Source: Pseudonocardia nigra (GTDB lineage Bacteria; Actinomycetota; Actinomycetes; Mycobacteriales; Pseudonocardiaceae). From it: DNA of 34,115 bases. The stretch lies in contig NZ_JAHKRK010000005.1 in the NCBI RefSeq assembly GCF_019396355.1, forward strand, positions 55,386-89,500, in the 5' to 3' direction. A program made the translations under genes and the position numbers. Positions 1 to 7,382 of this stretch are shown here, one piece after another (the first letter of the stretch is position 1; each line of letters starts with the position of its first letter). The notes beneath the pieces are model-generated. The model saw only the letters and a program-made list of their open reading frames with translations. It did no database searches and was not told the origin of the DNA.

Positions 1-1
1 C

Positions 2-871
2 ACCGAGCTGCGCCGCGGCCCCCGCGGCGACGCCGCGGAGCCGGTGATCCCGTTCGCCCAGCCCGGCTCGCTCACCCGCGTGTACTGCGTGGCGTCGGGC
101 AAGGGCGGGGTCGGCAAGTCGTCGGTCACCGTGAACCTCGCGGCCGCGATGGCAGCGAAGGGCCTGTCGGTCGGCGTGGTCGACGCCGACATCTACGGGC
201 ACTCGGTGCCGCGGATGCTCGGCGTCACCGCGCGGCCCACCAAGGTCGACGACATGATCATGCCGCCACAGGCGCACGGCGTGAAGGTCATCTCGATCGG
301 GATGTTCACCCCGGGCAACGAGGCCGTCGTCTGGCGGGGTCCGATGCTGCACCGCGCGCTGCAGCAGTTCCTCGCCGACGTGTTCTGGGGCGACCTCGAC
401 GTCCTGCTGCTCGACCTGCCGCCCGGCACCGGTGACATCGCGATCTCCACCGCGCAGCTCGTGCCGAACGCGGAGCTGCTGGTCGTCACCACCCCGCAGA
501 TGGCGGCGGCCGAGGTGGCCGAGCGGGCGGGCTCGATCGCGCTGCAGACCCGCCAGCGCCTCGCGGGCGTCGTGGAGAACATGTCCTGGATGGAGATGCC
601 CGACGGCACCCGCATGGAGGTGTTCGGCGCCGGCGGCGGGCAGACCGTGGCCGACTCCCTCACCCGCACCCTCGGGGCGCCCGTCCCGCTGCTGGGTCAG
701 GTGCCGCTGGAGACCCGCCTGCGCGAGTGCGGCGACTCCGGCACGCCGGTGGTGCTCACCGAGCCGGAGAGCGCGGCGGCCCAGGCCCTGCGCGGGGTGG
801 CCGACAAGCTCGCCACCCGCGCGCGCGGCCTGGCCGGAATGTCGCTCAACATCAGCCCGGTGCGCCGCTGA
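2..871 (+). CDS. mrp: Mrp/ApbC (NBP35-type) iron-sulfur carrier ATPase, 5' end outside the window
   Basis: Cytosolic P-loop ATPase of the Mrp/ApbC/NBP35 family, thought to carry or insert Fe-S clusters. The reading frame is open from base 2, so the gene starts upstream; the GTG at 44 is internal. The deviant Walker A motif GKGGVGKSS follows CVAS near the start of the visible part, followed by DADIYGHS, DLPPGTGD and VENMSW. Family members usually have about 380 residues with an N-terminal MIP18/DUF59 domain; only about 290 residues are visible, so that domain should lie upstream. After VENMSW comes MEMPDGTRMEVFG where many Mrp proteins have a CPxC cluster ligand pair; as I recall, mycobacterial Mrp also lacks it. 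The gene ends five bases before a palindrome that separates it from a convergent aminotransferase gene. Confidence 0.95.
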   Translation, partial: TELRRGPRGDAAEPVIPFAQPGSLTRVYCVASGKGGVGKSSVTVNLAAAMAAKGLSVGVVDADIYGHSVPRMLGVTARPTKVDDMIMPPQAHGVKVISIGMFTPGNEAVVWRGPMLHRALQQFLADVFWGDLDVLLLDLPPGTGDIAISTAQLVPNAELLVVTTPQMAAAEVAERAGSIALQTRQRLAGVVENMSWMEMPDGTRMEVFGAGGGQTVADSLTRTLGAPVPLLGQVPLETRLRECGDSGTPVVLTEPESAAAQALRGVADKLATRARGLAGMSLNISPVRR

Positions 872-875
872 CCCC

Positions 876-915
876 GTGAGTGGATACGAGTGCCAGAGCA
901 CTCGTATCCACTCAC
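876..915. repeat. 40-bp perfect palindrome (17-6-17) at a convergent gene end; probable bidirectional terminator
   Basis: Left arm GTGAGTGGATACGAGTG (876-892), loop CCAGAG (893-898), right arm its exact reverse complement (899-915). It lies between the mrp stop (871) and the stop of the leftward aminotransferase gene (912-914); the right arm itself contains that stop codon. A second element with identical geometry and the same outer and inner bases lies at 30070-30109, so this is a repeat family as well as a hairpin. The terminator role is inferred from position and stem strength; there is no T-tract, which is common in high-GC actinobacteria. Confidence 0.8.
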
Positions 916-2168
916 GAGCGCGAAGCGCTGACCGCCTCGGACCACAGCGCCACGCCCTCGTCCACCTGCTCCGCGGTGACGATCAGGGGCGGGATCATGC
1001 GCACGACGTTGCCGAACGGGCCGCACGTCAGCAGGAGCAGGCCACGCTCCGCCGCCGCCGCGTGGGCGCGGAGCGCCGCGGCCGGGTCGGGCGCGCCGTC
1101 AGGAGTGCAGAACTCGTTGCCGACCATCAGCCCGAGCCCGCGGACGTCGGCGATGCCGGGGTGGTCGGCGGCCACCTTGCGCAGGCCGTCGCGCAGCCGC
1201 ACGCCTTGCTCCGCGGCGTTCTCGACGAGGTTCTCGTCCTCGATCACGTCGAGGGTGGCGAGCGCGGCCGCGCACGCCACCGCGTTGCCGCCGTAGGTGC
1301 CGCCCTGCGAGCCGGGGCGCGCCTTCGCCATCAGCTCCTGCGACGCGGCGATCCCCGACAGCGGGAAGCCCGACGCGAGGCCCTTCGCGGTGATCAGGAT
1401 GTCGGGGGCGATGCCCTCGGCGTGCTGGTGGCCCCAGAACCGACCGGTCCGTCCGAACCCGGTCTGCACCTCGTCGGCGATGAGCAGGATGCCGAGCGCG
1501 TCGGCCCGCTCCCGCAGCCCGGCGAGGAACGCGGGCGGCGTGGGCACGTAGCCGCCCTCGCCCAGCACCGGCTCGATCACGAACGCGGCGACGTCCGTGG
1601 CCGGGGCCGCCGTGATCAGCAGCCGGTCCAGCTCGCGCAGGCAGAACGCGACGGCCTCGTCCTCGCTCCACCCGTACCGGAACGCGTACGGGAAGGGCGC
1701 GAACGCGACGCCGCCCATCAGTGGGCCGATCCCGGCGCGGATCTTCGCCCCGGACGTGGTGAGCGCCGCCGCGCCCATCGTGCGGCCGTGGAAGCCGCCC
1801 TCGAACGCGACGACCAGCTGGCGGCCGGTGGCGTGCCGCGCCAGCCGCACGGACGCCTCGACGGCCTCGCTGCCCGAGTTGAGGAAGAACACACTGTCCA
1901 GGCCCGCCGGGAGCACGTCGCCGAGCCGCTCGGCCAGCCGCAGCAGCGGCTGGTGCATCACGGTCGTGTACTGCCCGTGGATCAGCGTGGCCACCTGCTC
2001 CTGCGCGGCGGCCACCACCCGCGGGTGGCAGTGCCCCGTGCTCGTGACGCCGATGCCCGCGGTGAAGTCCAGGTGCCGGCGGCCGTCGGTGTCGTACAGG
2101 TACACGCCTTCACCGCGGGCGGCCTGCACGGGCGTCGCCTGCTGGAGGACGGGGGACAGCTGGGCCAT
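912..2168 (-). CDS. Class III PLP-dependent aminotransferase (4-aminobutyrate aminotransferase-like)
   Basis: A 418-residue fold-type I aminotransferase of class III, expected to transfer an omega-amino group (GABA or a similar omega-amino acid) to an oxo acid in the cytosol. Visible features: NSGSEAVE at 97-104 (cofactor phosphate loop), ADEVQTGFGRTG at 231-242 with the pyridine-N aspartate Asp232, and the PLP lysine in ITAKGLASG (Lys262). The ATG at 2168 was chosen because AGGAG lies seven to eight bases upstream and homology starts here; the frame stays open far upstream without family similarity. A perfect palindrome, ATTGTCGACAAT, lies 24 bp upstream and may be a GntR-type operator. GabT cannot be told from related omega-aminotransferases by sequence alone, so no symbol is given. 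Confidence 0.9.
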   Translation of the reverse strand: MAQLSPVLQQATPVQAARGEGVYLYDTDGRRHLDFTAGIGVTSTGHCHPRVVAAAQEQVATLIHGQYTTVMHQPLLRLAERLGDVLPAGLDSVFFLNSGSEAVEASVRLARHATGRQLVVAFEGGFHGRTMGAAALTTSGAKIRAGIGPLMGGVAFAPFPYAFRYGWSEDEAVAFCLRELDRLLITAAPATDVAAFVIEPVLGEGGYVPTPPAFLAGLRERADALGILLIADEVQTGFGRTGRFWGHQHAEGIAPDILITAKGLASGFPLSGIAASQELMAKARPGSQGGTYGGNAVACAAALATLDVIEDENLVENAAEQGVRLRDGLRKVAADHPGIADVRGLGLMVGNEFCTPDGAPDPAAALRAHAAAAERGLLLLTCGPFGNVVRMIPPLIVTAEQVDEGVALWSEAVSASRS

Positions 2169-2191
2169 GCGCGCGCTCCTGACGTTGTCGG

Positions 2192-2203
2192 ATTGTCGAC
2201 AAT
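2192..2203. promoter_or_regulatory. Candidate GntR/FadR-type operator upstream of the aminotransferase
   Basis: Perfect 12-bp palindrome ATTGTCGACAAT, centred 30 bp upstream of the aminotransferase ATG. The GT-N-AC core is the general form of FadR-subfamily operators. A related sequence (ATTGTCAACATC, 9 of 12 identical, read on the minus strand) lies in the divergent promoter near 7316-7327 in the same locus, which also encodes a GntR/FCD regulator. Binding by that regulator is inference. Confidence 0.5.
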
Positions 2204-2235
2204 TCGACCTCCCGATGGAAGCACGCCACAGGGGC

Positions 2236-2253
2236 GCCCGGCAAGAGCCGGGC
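2236..2253 (-). terminator. Short GC hairpin directly after the nuclease gene
   Basis: GCCCGGC-AAGA-GCCGGGC is a perfect 7-bp stem with a 4-base loop. It ends one base beyond the stop codon of the leftward nuclease reading frame (2255-2257) and precedes the aminotransferase promoter region. There is no T-tract. Role inferred from position. Confidence 0.5.
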
Positions 2254-2254
2254 C

Positions 2255-3967
2255 TCAGCCCCTCGGACCCCTCCCGCCACCGGAGCCGCCCGGAACCTCG
2301 TCCGGCCGGCCCGGAACGCCGTCGGGCGGACCGGGAACGCCATCGGGCGGGCCCGGGACCCCCGGCGGGGGCCCGCCCGGTCCGCCCTGGCCGCGACCGG
2401 CGTCGAGGCCGACGAGCACGGGGTCGTGGTCGGAGGCGCGGAACGGGCCGGACGCGAAGAACGCGTCCACGCCGCTGTACTGGTAGGCGTCCGACTCGTC
2501 GGCGTTGATGTGCCACACGTCCACGCCGGTCACCGTGTCCCCGAGACGGAAGGCGTGGTCGAGCACGCCCTGCTCGCCGTCGAAGACGTAGGTGTAGCGG
2601 TCGGCCGCGGGCAGGGCGCCGAGCGTGTCCACCAGCCCGGCGTCCTCGAGGACCTCGATCGGATCCTCCTCGGAGTAGCTGTTGAAGTCACCCATGGCGA
2701 GGATGTCCCCGGCCCCTCGCCCGAGCTCGGCGACGAACCCGGCCAGCGCCCTGGCCTGCTCCACCCGGTCGGCGTTGTAGCAGCCGGCGCCGGGGAAGGG
2801 CTCGGCGTTGTCACCCGTCGCCCCGCCGCAGCTCTTGGACTTGAAGTGGTTCCCGATCACCGTGAACGGGCTGACGCCCGCGGTGAAGGTGCCCGCGTAG
2901 GGCGCCCGCGCGTTGTCGAAGGCCGGGTCGACGAGCACGGTCGCGGTCTCCCCGACGAGCCGCACCGCGCCCGGCTGGTAGATGAGCGCGTTGGTGATCT
3001 CGTCCGTGGTGCCCGGACCGCTGCCGTAGCCCTCGGGGTTCGGCACCGCGGCCCAGACCGGGGCACCTGCCGCCTCGTTGAGCGCGTCCACCAGCGACTG
3101 CGTCGCGGCGCCCCCGTTGTTCTCGATCTCCTGCAGGGCGACCACCTCGGCCCCCAGTGCGGAGATCGCGGAGACGATCTTCGCCTCCTGCCGGGCGAAC
3201 TCCTCGGGCGTGGCCGCGCCGCGTAAACCCAGCGTCGTGAAGTAGTTCAGCACGTTGAAGCTCGCCACCTGCACGTCGCCGCCGACGGCGTCGGGCGCCG
3301 CGGGCCGCGGGTTCACCGGCGCGAACGTGACGTCCTCCGTCGGCTGCACCCGGTAGGCGTCGAACCCGTAGCCGAGGATGCCGGTGAGCCCGGCCACGGT
3401 GTCGCCGCGCCGGATCGGGTCGCCCGCCGCCAGGTACGCGATCGGCTCGAGCCCTTCGCCGTTCCGGCCGTCGTCGAGGATGATCCGACGCGCCGCGTTG
3501 GCCTGCGCGAGCTCCTGGGCGGCGGAGCCGTCGGCCACCTCGGTGGGCTCGACCAGCGGCGGGACGGTCGAGAGGAGCAGCTCGCCGAAGTCGTCGGCGT
3601 TGCGGTTCTCCGTGACGGCGAGGGTGTCGTAGGTGGTGAGCATCCCCTCGAAGCGCTCCAGGTCGGCGCGTTCGGCGGTCGGCAGCGCCACCGCGGTGGG
3701 CTCGGGAAGGGCGGCGCCCTGCTCGCACACCGCGAGCGCGCTCACCTCGTCGATCTGGGTGTCCGGGTCGGGTCGCCGTGGCGTGCGGTTCACATCGGCC
3801 CGGCAGCGTGCGGGCGTCCCGCCTGCCGTTCCCAGGAGCCGTTGAATGCGGAACAGCCCGGTCTTCTCCTGGGCGCGGCCGATGAACAACACCCCCTCCG
3901 CTCGGAGGTGGCGGGGTCGCCGTCCCCGACTGCTGCAGCCCGGGCTCGCCCAGCGCGGTTCATACAC
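2255..3967 (-). pseudogene. 5'-truncated ExeM/NucH-type extracellular endonuclease (endonuclease/exonuclease/phosphatase fold)
   Basis: From about residue 70 (base 3760) to the end this matches secreted ExeM/NucH-type nucleases. The EEP domain motifs are present in order: VASFNVLNYF, VALQEIENN, GNHFKSK, MGDFNSY, VLDHAF and ASDHDPV, so the metal and phosphate-binding residues look intact. Full-length relatives usually have about 800-900 residues with a signal peptide and an N-terminal OB-like domain. Here the first ~69 residues resemble nothing I know, contain no hydrophobic export signal, and the family sequence begins abruptly at TQIDEVSALAVCEQG. No missing part is seen in other frames up to 4065. 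I read this as loss of the 5' end; a working cytosolic enzyme from an internal start cannot be excluded. The C-terminus is a Pro/Gly tail with PPDGVPG-type repeats. Bases 3968-4065 hold no recognisable gene. Confidence 0.6.
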
Positions 3968-4065
3968 CGGACCGGCCCGCCGGTCACGGTCTCACCCCGC
4001 CCGACCGGAGCCCCGAAACCCGAGCCGACCACGGCACGCCTCGTCGGGCTGGGGCGAAGCCCCGG

Positions 4066-4440
4066 TTAGTCCTCCAACCACTCGGTGACGAAGTGGTCGT
4101 TGGCGTGGACGTCGGTCATCTCGAGGCGTCCGGGTCCCATGTTCTCGAACTTGTGCGGGGTGTTCGCCGGGGCCACGAGGATCTGACCCGCGGTGGCGAC
4201 CCGCACCTCGTCGCCGATGGTGAACCTCGCCGTCCCCGCCCGGACCACGAAGGTCTCGTCGTAGGGGTGCCGGTGCAGCCGCGGCCCGGCGCCGATCTCC
4301 TCCGTGCCGACCATGATGAGCGAGACCGAGCTGCCGTGATCGCGGCCCTCGAACTCGCCGCGAAGCACGCCGTCGACGAGGTACGAGTGGAGTGATGTCG
4401 AGTCCATGCGGAAGTGACCGGCGCCGTGCCCGGAACTCAT
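4066..4440 (-). CDS. Small cupin-domain protein
   Basis: A 124-residue single-domain cupin. The first motif reads GPRLHRHPYDETFVVRAG, with two His and a Glu typical of metal binding; the second is GQILVAPANTPHKFENMG, giving the fourth ligand (His). Such small cupins are isomerases, dioxygenases or ligand sensors; the sequence does not decide which. It is the last gene of the leftward operon, its ATG six bases after the GntR stop, so it is probably cotranscribed with the racemase-family genes. A second ATG at 4407 is a possible start. No strong ribosome binding site is seen for either, consistent with translation coupled to the gene before it. Confidence 0.85.
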   Translation of the reverse strand: MSSGHGAGHFRMDSTSLHSYLVDGVLRGEFEGRDHGSSVSLIMVGTEEIGAGPRLHRHPYDETFVVRAGTARFTIGDEVRVATAGQILVAPANTPHKFENMGPGRLEMTDVHANDHFVTEWLED

Positions 4441-4446
4441 CGCCGC

Positions 4447-5154
4447 TCAGGCGGGAACGGCCGGTGACCCCGGGGCGGGCGGGACGACCACGGGCGCCAG
4501 GATGCGCTCCACGGCGTCGGCCATGTGCGCCTCCAGCACCACGGTGAGCCGCGCGGCGTCGCCGTCGCGCACGGCGTCACGCAGCTCCCGGTGCTCGGTG
4601 ATCAACGCGTCGGCGGGCGGCGCGGTGTCCTGCAGCGCGGCGAGGCACATGCGCGTCTCCACCAGCAGCGCGTCGGCCATCCGCCGCAGCCGCGGGCTGC
4701 CGGACGCCGCGACGAGCTCGGCGTGGAAGGCGTGGTCGGCGTCGGCGAGTGCCACCGGGTCGTCCGCCACCTCCTCCATCGCCTCGAGGGCCGCGGTGAG
4801 CCGCTCCGTGGCGGCCGTCCGGTCCCCGGACATCAGCAGCAGGCCCGCCGCCCGCTCGACGGCGCTGCGGGCGATGTAGACGTCGCGCACGTCCGCGGCG
4901 TCCAGGTCGCGGACGAACAGCCCGCGGTGGCGCTCGCTGCGCAGCAGCCCCTCCGCGACCAGGCGCTGCATGGCCTCGCGCAGCGGACCCCTGCTCACCC
5001 CCAGCCGGGCGGCGAGCTCGACCTCACCGAGCTGGGTGCCGGGCGGAAAGACGCCACGCATGATCGCTTCCCGGATCCGGTCCGCGACGATGGCCGCCGT
5101 CGACCGGCGCTCCACCGGTTCGAGGTCGCTCAGGTCCACTGCCACTCCCGTCAC
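4447..5154 (-). CDS. GntR-family regulator, FadR/FCD subfamily
   Basis: A 235-residue regulator with an N-terminal winged helix (about residues 18-82: IVADRIREAIMRG, PGTQLGE, LGVSRGPLREA, GLFVRDL) and a C-terminal FCD ligand domain with likely metal ligands Asp140, His144, His188 and His210. FCD proteins usually repress catabolic genes and release DNA when they bind an organic acid. The GTG start overlaps the stop of the upstream racemase-family gene by four bases (GTGA), so it is translated as part of that operon and would control its own synthesis. Candidate binding sites are the ATTGTC-type sequences at 2192-2203 and about 7316-7327. The ligand is unknown; a dicarboxylic or hydroxy acid made by the locus is a reasonable inference. 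Confidence 0.92.
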   Translation of the reverse strand: MTGVAVDLSDLEPVERRSTAAIVADRIREAIMRGVFPPGTQLGEVELAARLGVSRGPLREAMQRLVAEGLLRSERHRGLFVRDLDAADVRDVYIARSAVERAAGLLLMSGDRTAATERLTAALEAMEEVADDPVALADADHAFHAELVAASGSPRLRRMADALLVETRMCLAALQDTAPPADALITEHRELRDAVRDGDAARLTVVLEAHMADAVERILAPVVVPPAPGSPAVPA

Positions 5155-5897
5155 GCGCGTTCGATGGGCGCTCCGCCTCCGTCACCCGCGCGGGCGAACA
5201 CCCTACCCAGCCCCGACCGCGGCACGTCCGCCCCGGCGAGCCGCAGGCCCTGCCAGATGCTCACCTGGTTGGCCGTCAGCACCGGCTTGCCGACGCGGGC
5301 GTCGAGCGCGTCGAGCAGGCCGACCGTGTGCAGCGCCGTGTCCGGCAGCAGCACCGCCTCCGCGTCGGGGTGGTCGGCCGCCGCCGCGAACGCCAGCACG
5401 TCCTCGGGTTCGAGGGTGCCGACCTCGGCGGCCGTGATGATGCCCCGGGCGGAAAGCGAGAGCACCTCGACGCCCGCCCGTGCGAGGAACGCGACGAAGC
5501 GCTCGGCGACGTCGTCGGGGTAGGTGGCGCCGACCGCCACGCGGGTGACACCGAGCCGAGCGCACGCGTCGACGAACGCGAACGACGTGCTCGACGCGGG
5601 CACGCCCGCCGCCGCCCCGAGCGCCGCCACCTGCGCCGCGGCGCCGTCCCAGCCGAACACGAAGCTCCCGCTCGTGCACGCCCACACGACCGCGTCGAGC
5701 GGCTCGGCCATCGCCTTGACCCCCTCGGCGAGGACGTCGTCGGCGCCGATGTCGAGCAGCGCGTCCACGCGGTGGGCGTCCTCGCGCATCTCCGTGTGCA
5801 CGAGCTGCAGCCGGGGCCCGCCCAGCAGCGACTCGGCGCGCGGGTAGTCGTCCTCGGCCGAGAAGCCCGGGTAGAGGATGCCGATGGTGGGGGTCAT
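5151..5897 (-). CDS. Asp/Glu racemase-superfamily protein (maleate isomerase/arylmalonate decarboxylase type) with only one catalytic Cys
   Basis: A 248-residue protein related to maleate cis-trans isomerase and arylmalonate decarboxylase. The first-half motif WACTSGSF keeps the catalytic cysteine (Cys74). In the second half the position matching the partner cysteine is Asp186 (LLPDTAL), compared with FISCTNL in the neighbouring paralog. The family motif GKPVLTANQVSIW is intact. Two-cysteine members racemise or isomerise; wild-type arylmalonate decarboxylase has only the second-half cysteine. A natural member with only the first-half cysteine may therefore do different chemistry. The ATG at 5897 overlaps the upstream paralog stop (ATGA), and the end overlaps the GntR start (GTGA). 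The frame stays open upstream to 6500 but that part belongs to the paralog's strand region and lacks homology. Substrate unknown. Confidence 0.88.
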   Translation of the reverse strand: MTPTIGILYPGFSAEDDYPRAESLLGGPRLQLVHTEMREDAHRVDALLDIGADDVLAEGVKAMAEPLDAVVWACTSGSFVFGWDGAAAQVAALGAAAGVPASSTSFAFVDACARLGVTRVAVGATYPDDVAERFVAFLARAGVEVLSLSARGIITAAEVGTLEPEDVLAFAAAADHPDAEAVLLPDTALHTVGLLDALDARVGKPVLTANQVSIWQGLRLAGADVPRSGLGRVFARAGDGGGAPIERA

Positions 5898-6757
5898 GCC
5901 GCTCCTGCCGGTCGTACTGCACTGATCCGAGTGGGGCCGATCTCGACGGGTGCCGGAGGGTCCGGCACCGCCGTGAGCTCGGCCGGGGCGGTGGTGGTGA
6001 GCTGCACCTCGGCGGCCGCGCCGGTGTCGAGCAGGCTGCCGCGGCCCACCGCGACCCGGCCCATCGCCCGCAGCGCCGCCCACATGGTGACCTGGTTCGC
6101 CGTCAGCACCGGCTTGCCGAGCGCCTGCTCGAGGGGCTCGATGAGGTCGTAGGTGGGCAGGTTGGTGCAGCTGATGAATAGGGCGTCGGCGGTGTCGGTG
6201 TCGACCGCGCGCACGATCTCGACGACCTCGGCGTAGGTGACCCGCCAGATGTGGCCCAGCAGCCCCAGCCCCTCGCACGACACCGTGCGGACGCCGTACT
6301 CGGCCAGGTAGCCGACGAGCCGGCGGGTGACCGGCTCGACGTAGGGCGTGGCGATCGCCAGGCGCGCGACGCCGAGCGCGGCCAGCGCGTCGATCAGCGC
6401 CCCGGACGTGGTGCAGGCGGCGGGCGCGCCGGCGTCGACCATTGTGCGGCGGAGCACGAGCTCGCCCGCCGCGCCGTCGACGAAGCTGCCCGATGTGCAC
6501 GCGTAGGCCACGACGGCGGGCTCCGGCGTGAGGACGTCGCGGGTGGCGCGGCGGACCGCCCGCCGGTCACCGCACGCCACCGCCATCTCGACCGTGACCG
6601 GGGTGGTGAAGAACGGCAGCCGCGTGAGGTAGAGCGACACGTCGTCCGGCACCCAGCGCCACAGCTCGCGGTCGAGCGCGAAGTCGAACGGTGCGACCAC
6701 GCCGATCCCCTGCTGACGGACGGGTTCGGCGAGTCCGACCGACAGCTCGGTGGGCAT
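5894..6757 (-). CDS. Maleate cis-trans isomerase-like protein (Asp/Glu racemase superfamily), two-cysteine type
   Basis: A 287-residue paralog of the next gene. Both catalytic cysteines are visible: Cys87 in YACTSGSF and Cys197 in FISCTNL, with GKPVLTANQVTMW after the second. Maleate isomerases use this pair to turn maleate into fumarate; related enzymes racemise or decarboxylate similar acids. About 35 residues at the C-terminus (from about 250) are Ala/Pro/Thr-rich and outside the domain. The ATG at 6757 lies six bases after the DUF3830 stop and the 3' end overlaps the next gene by ATGA, so the three genes form one translational unit. With an amidase across the promoter, an amide-to-dicarboxylate-to-fumarate type route is possible, but the substrate is not shown by the sequence. 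Confidence 0.88.
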   Translation of the reverse strand: MPTELSVGLAEPVRQQGIGVVAPFDFALDRELWRWVPDDVSLYLTRLPFFTTPVTVEMAVACGDRRAVRRATRDVLTPEPAVVAYACTSGSFVDGAAGELVLRRTMVDAGAPAACTTSGALIDALAALGVARLAIATPYVEPVTRRLVGYLAEYGVRTVSCEGLGLLGHIWRVTYAEVVEIVRAVDTDTADALFISCTNLPTYDLIEPLEQALGKPVLTANQVTMWAALRAMGRVAVGRGSLLDTGAAAEVQLTTTAPAELTAVPDPPAPVEIGPTRISAVRPAGAA

Positions 6758-6763
6758 TGCGGC

Positions 6764-7273
6764 CTACCGGGCGTCTGCGCCGTCGAGGCGCTCGTAGACC
6801 AGCCGCTCCCCGACGCTGCCGGACCGCCACACGTCGTGGCACGCCTCGGCCATCACGTCCAGCCCTTCGACGATCGAGGCGTAGACGTTGCCCGGCACCC
6901 AGCCGACGTCGCCGTTGATCAGGAGGTTGTTGCGGCCGTAGAAGATCGCGAGGTCGATGGCGCCTTCGTCGAGGTCGATGCCCTGGTCGGCCTTGAACGC
7001 GGTGTCGAGCATGCCGCCTGCGAAGTCGAACAGCACGACGTCACCCGGGATCGGGGTGACGGTGGTGTTCTCGCGGCCGATCTGCGCGAACCGGGGCACC
7101 ATCGTGTAGACCTCGTTGCGCGCGTACTTCGCGTGCTGGGCGTCGCCGCCGAGAGGACCGTTGTCCAAGGCGTTCCACACCGCGGCGCTCGTGCGCGGTG
7201 CGTCCTTCTCGAGGAGTTCGGCCACGCACGACACACCGCGTCGGGCGAGACTGATGCGGAGGAACTTCGACAT
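6764..7273 (-). CDS. DUF3830 family protein (cyclophilin-like fold)
   Basis: A 169-residue protein recognised as DUF3830 by the opening KFLRISL, the central block KYARNEVYTMVPRFA, and TPIPGDVVLFDF followed by AIFYGRNNLLI. The family is assigned a cyclophilin-like fold and has no established reaction as far as I know. I chose the ATG at 7273 rather than 7279 because GGTGGG lies seven bases before it; the frame also extends to 7324 but into the promoter. It is the first gene of the leftward operon, directly behind the divergent promoter and just before two racemase/isomerase paralogs, so it probably works on the same substrate or product. No signal peptide or membrane segment is seen. Confidence 0.85.
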   Translation of the reverse strand: MSKFLRISLARRGVSCVAELLEKDAPRTSAAVWNALDNGPLGGDAQHAKYARNEVYTMVPRFAQIGRENTTVTPIPGDVVLFDFAGGMLDTAFKADQGIDLDEGAIDLAIFYGRNNLLINGDVGWVPGNVYASIVEGLDVMAEACHDVWRSGSVGERLVYERLDGADAR

Positions 7274-7317
7274 ATCCATCCATTCCCACCGGAGGGGCCC
7301 CCCGCGCGCCGCGGATG

Positions 7318-7346
7318 TTGACAATCATACGAGCGCTTCCTAGCGT
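7318..7346 (+). promoter_or_regulatory. Rightward sigma-70-type promoter of the dehydrogenase-amidase pair, with overlapping operator-like sequence
   Basis: TTGACA (7318-7323), a 17-base spacer, then TAGCGT (7341-7346). A start near 7353 leaves about 30 bases to the GTG at 7383. The sequence ATGTTGACAATC (7315-7326 region) covers this -35 and the -10 of the leftward promoter and resembles the palindrome ATTGTCGACAAT at 2192-2203, so it is a candidate GntR site. Confidence 0.65.
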
Positions 7347-7351
7347 GTCAA
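7324..7351 (-). promoter_or_regulatory. Leftward sigma-70-type promoter of the DUF3830 operon
   Basis: On the minus strand a perfect -35 hexamer TTGACA (7346-7351) is followed by a 16-base spacer and TATGAT (7324-7329), one base off the -10 consensus TATAAT. A start near 7317 would give a 5' leader of about 44 bases to the ATG at 7273. It overlaps the rightward promoter almost completely, so one bound repressor could block both. Confidence 0.7.
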
Positions 7352-7382
7352 TGCGCCGGACCGCCGCTGGAAGGTCGTTAAC

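Noticed and set aside
432..2486. Long plus-strand open frame of 684 codons
   Set aside because: It is out of frame with mrp and antisense to the aminotransferase; its Arg/Pro/Ala-rich translation is typical of shadow frames in GC-rich DNA.
3842..4069. Short plus-strand frames between the nuclease remnant and the cupin gene
   Set aside because: No ribosome binding site, low-complexity Pro/Arg composition and no similarity I can recognise.
6251..7321. Long plus-strand frame of 356 codons over the isomerase and DUF3830 genes
   Set aside because: Shadow frame; the minus-strand genes have clear family motifs and coupled starts.
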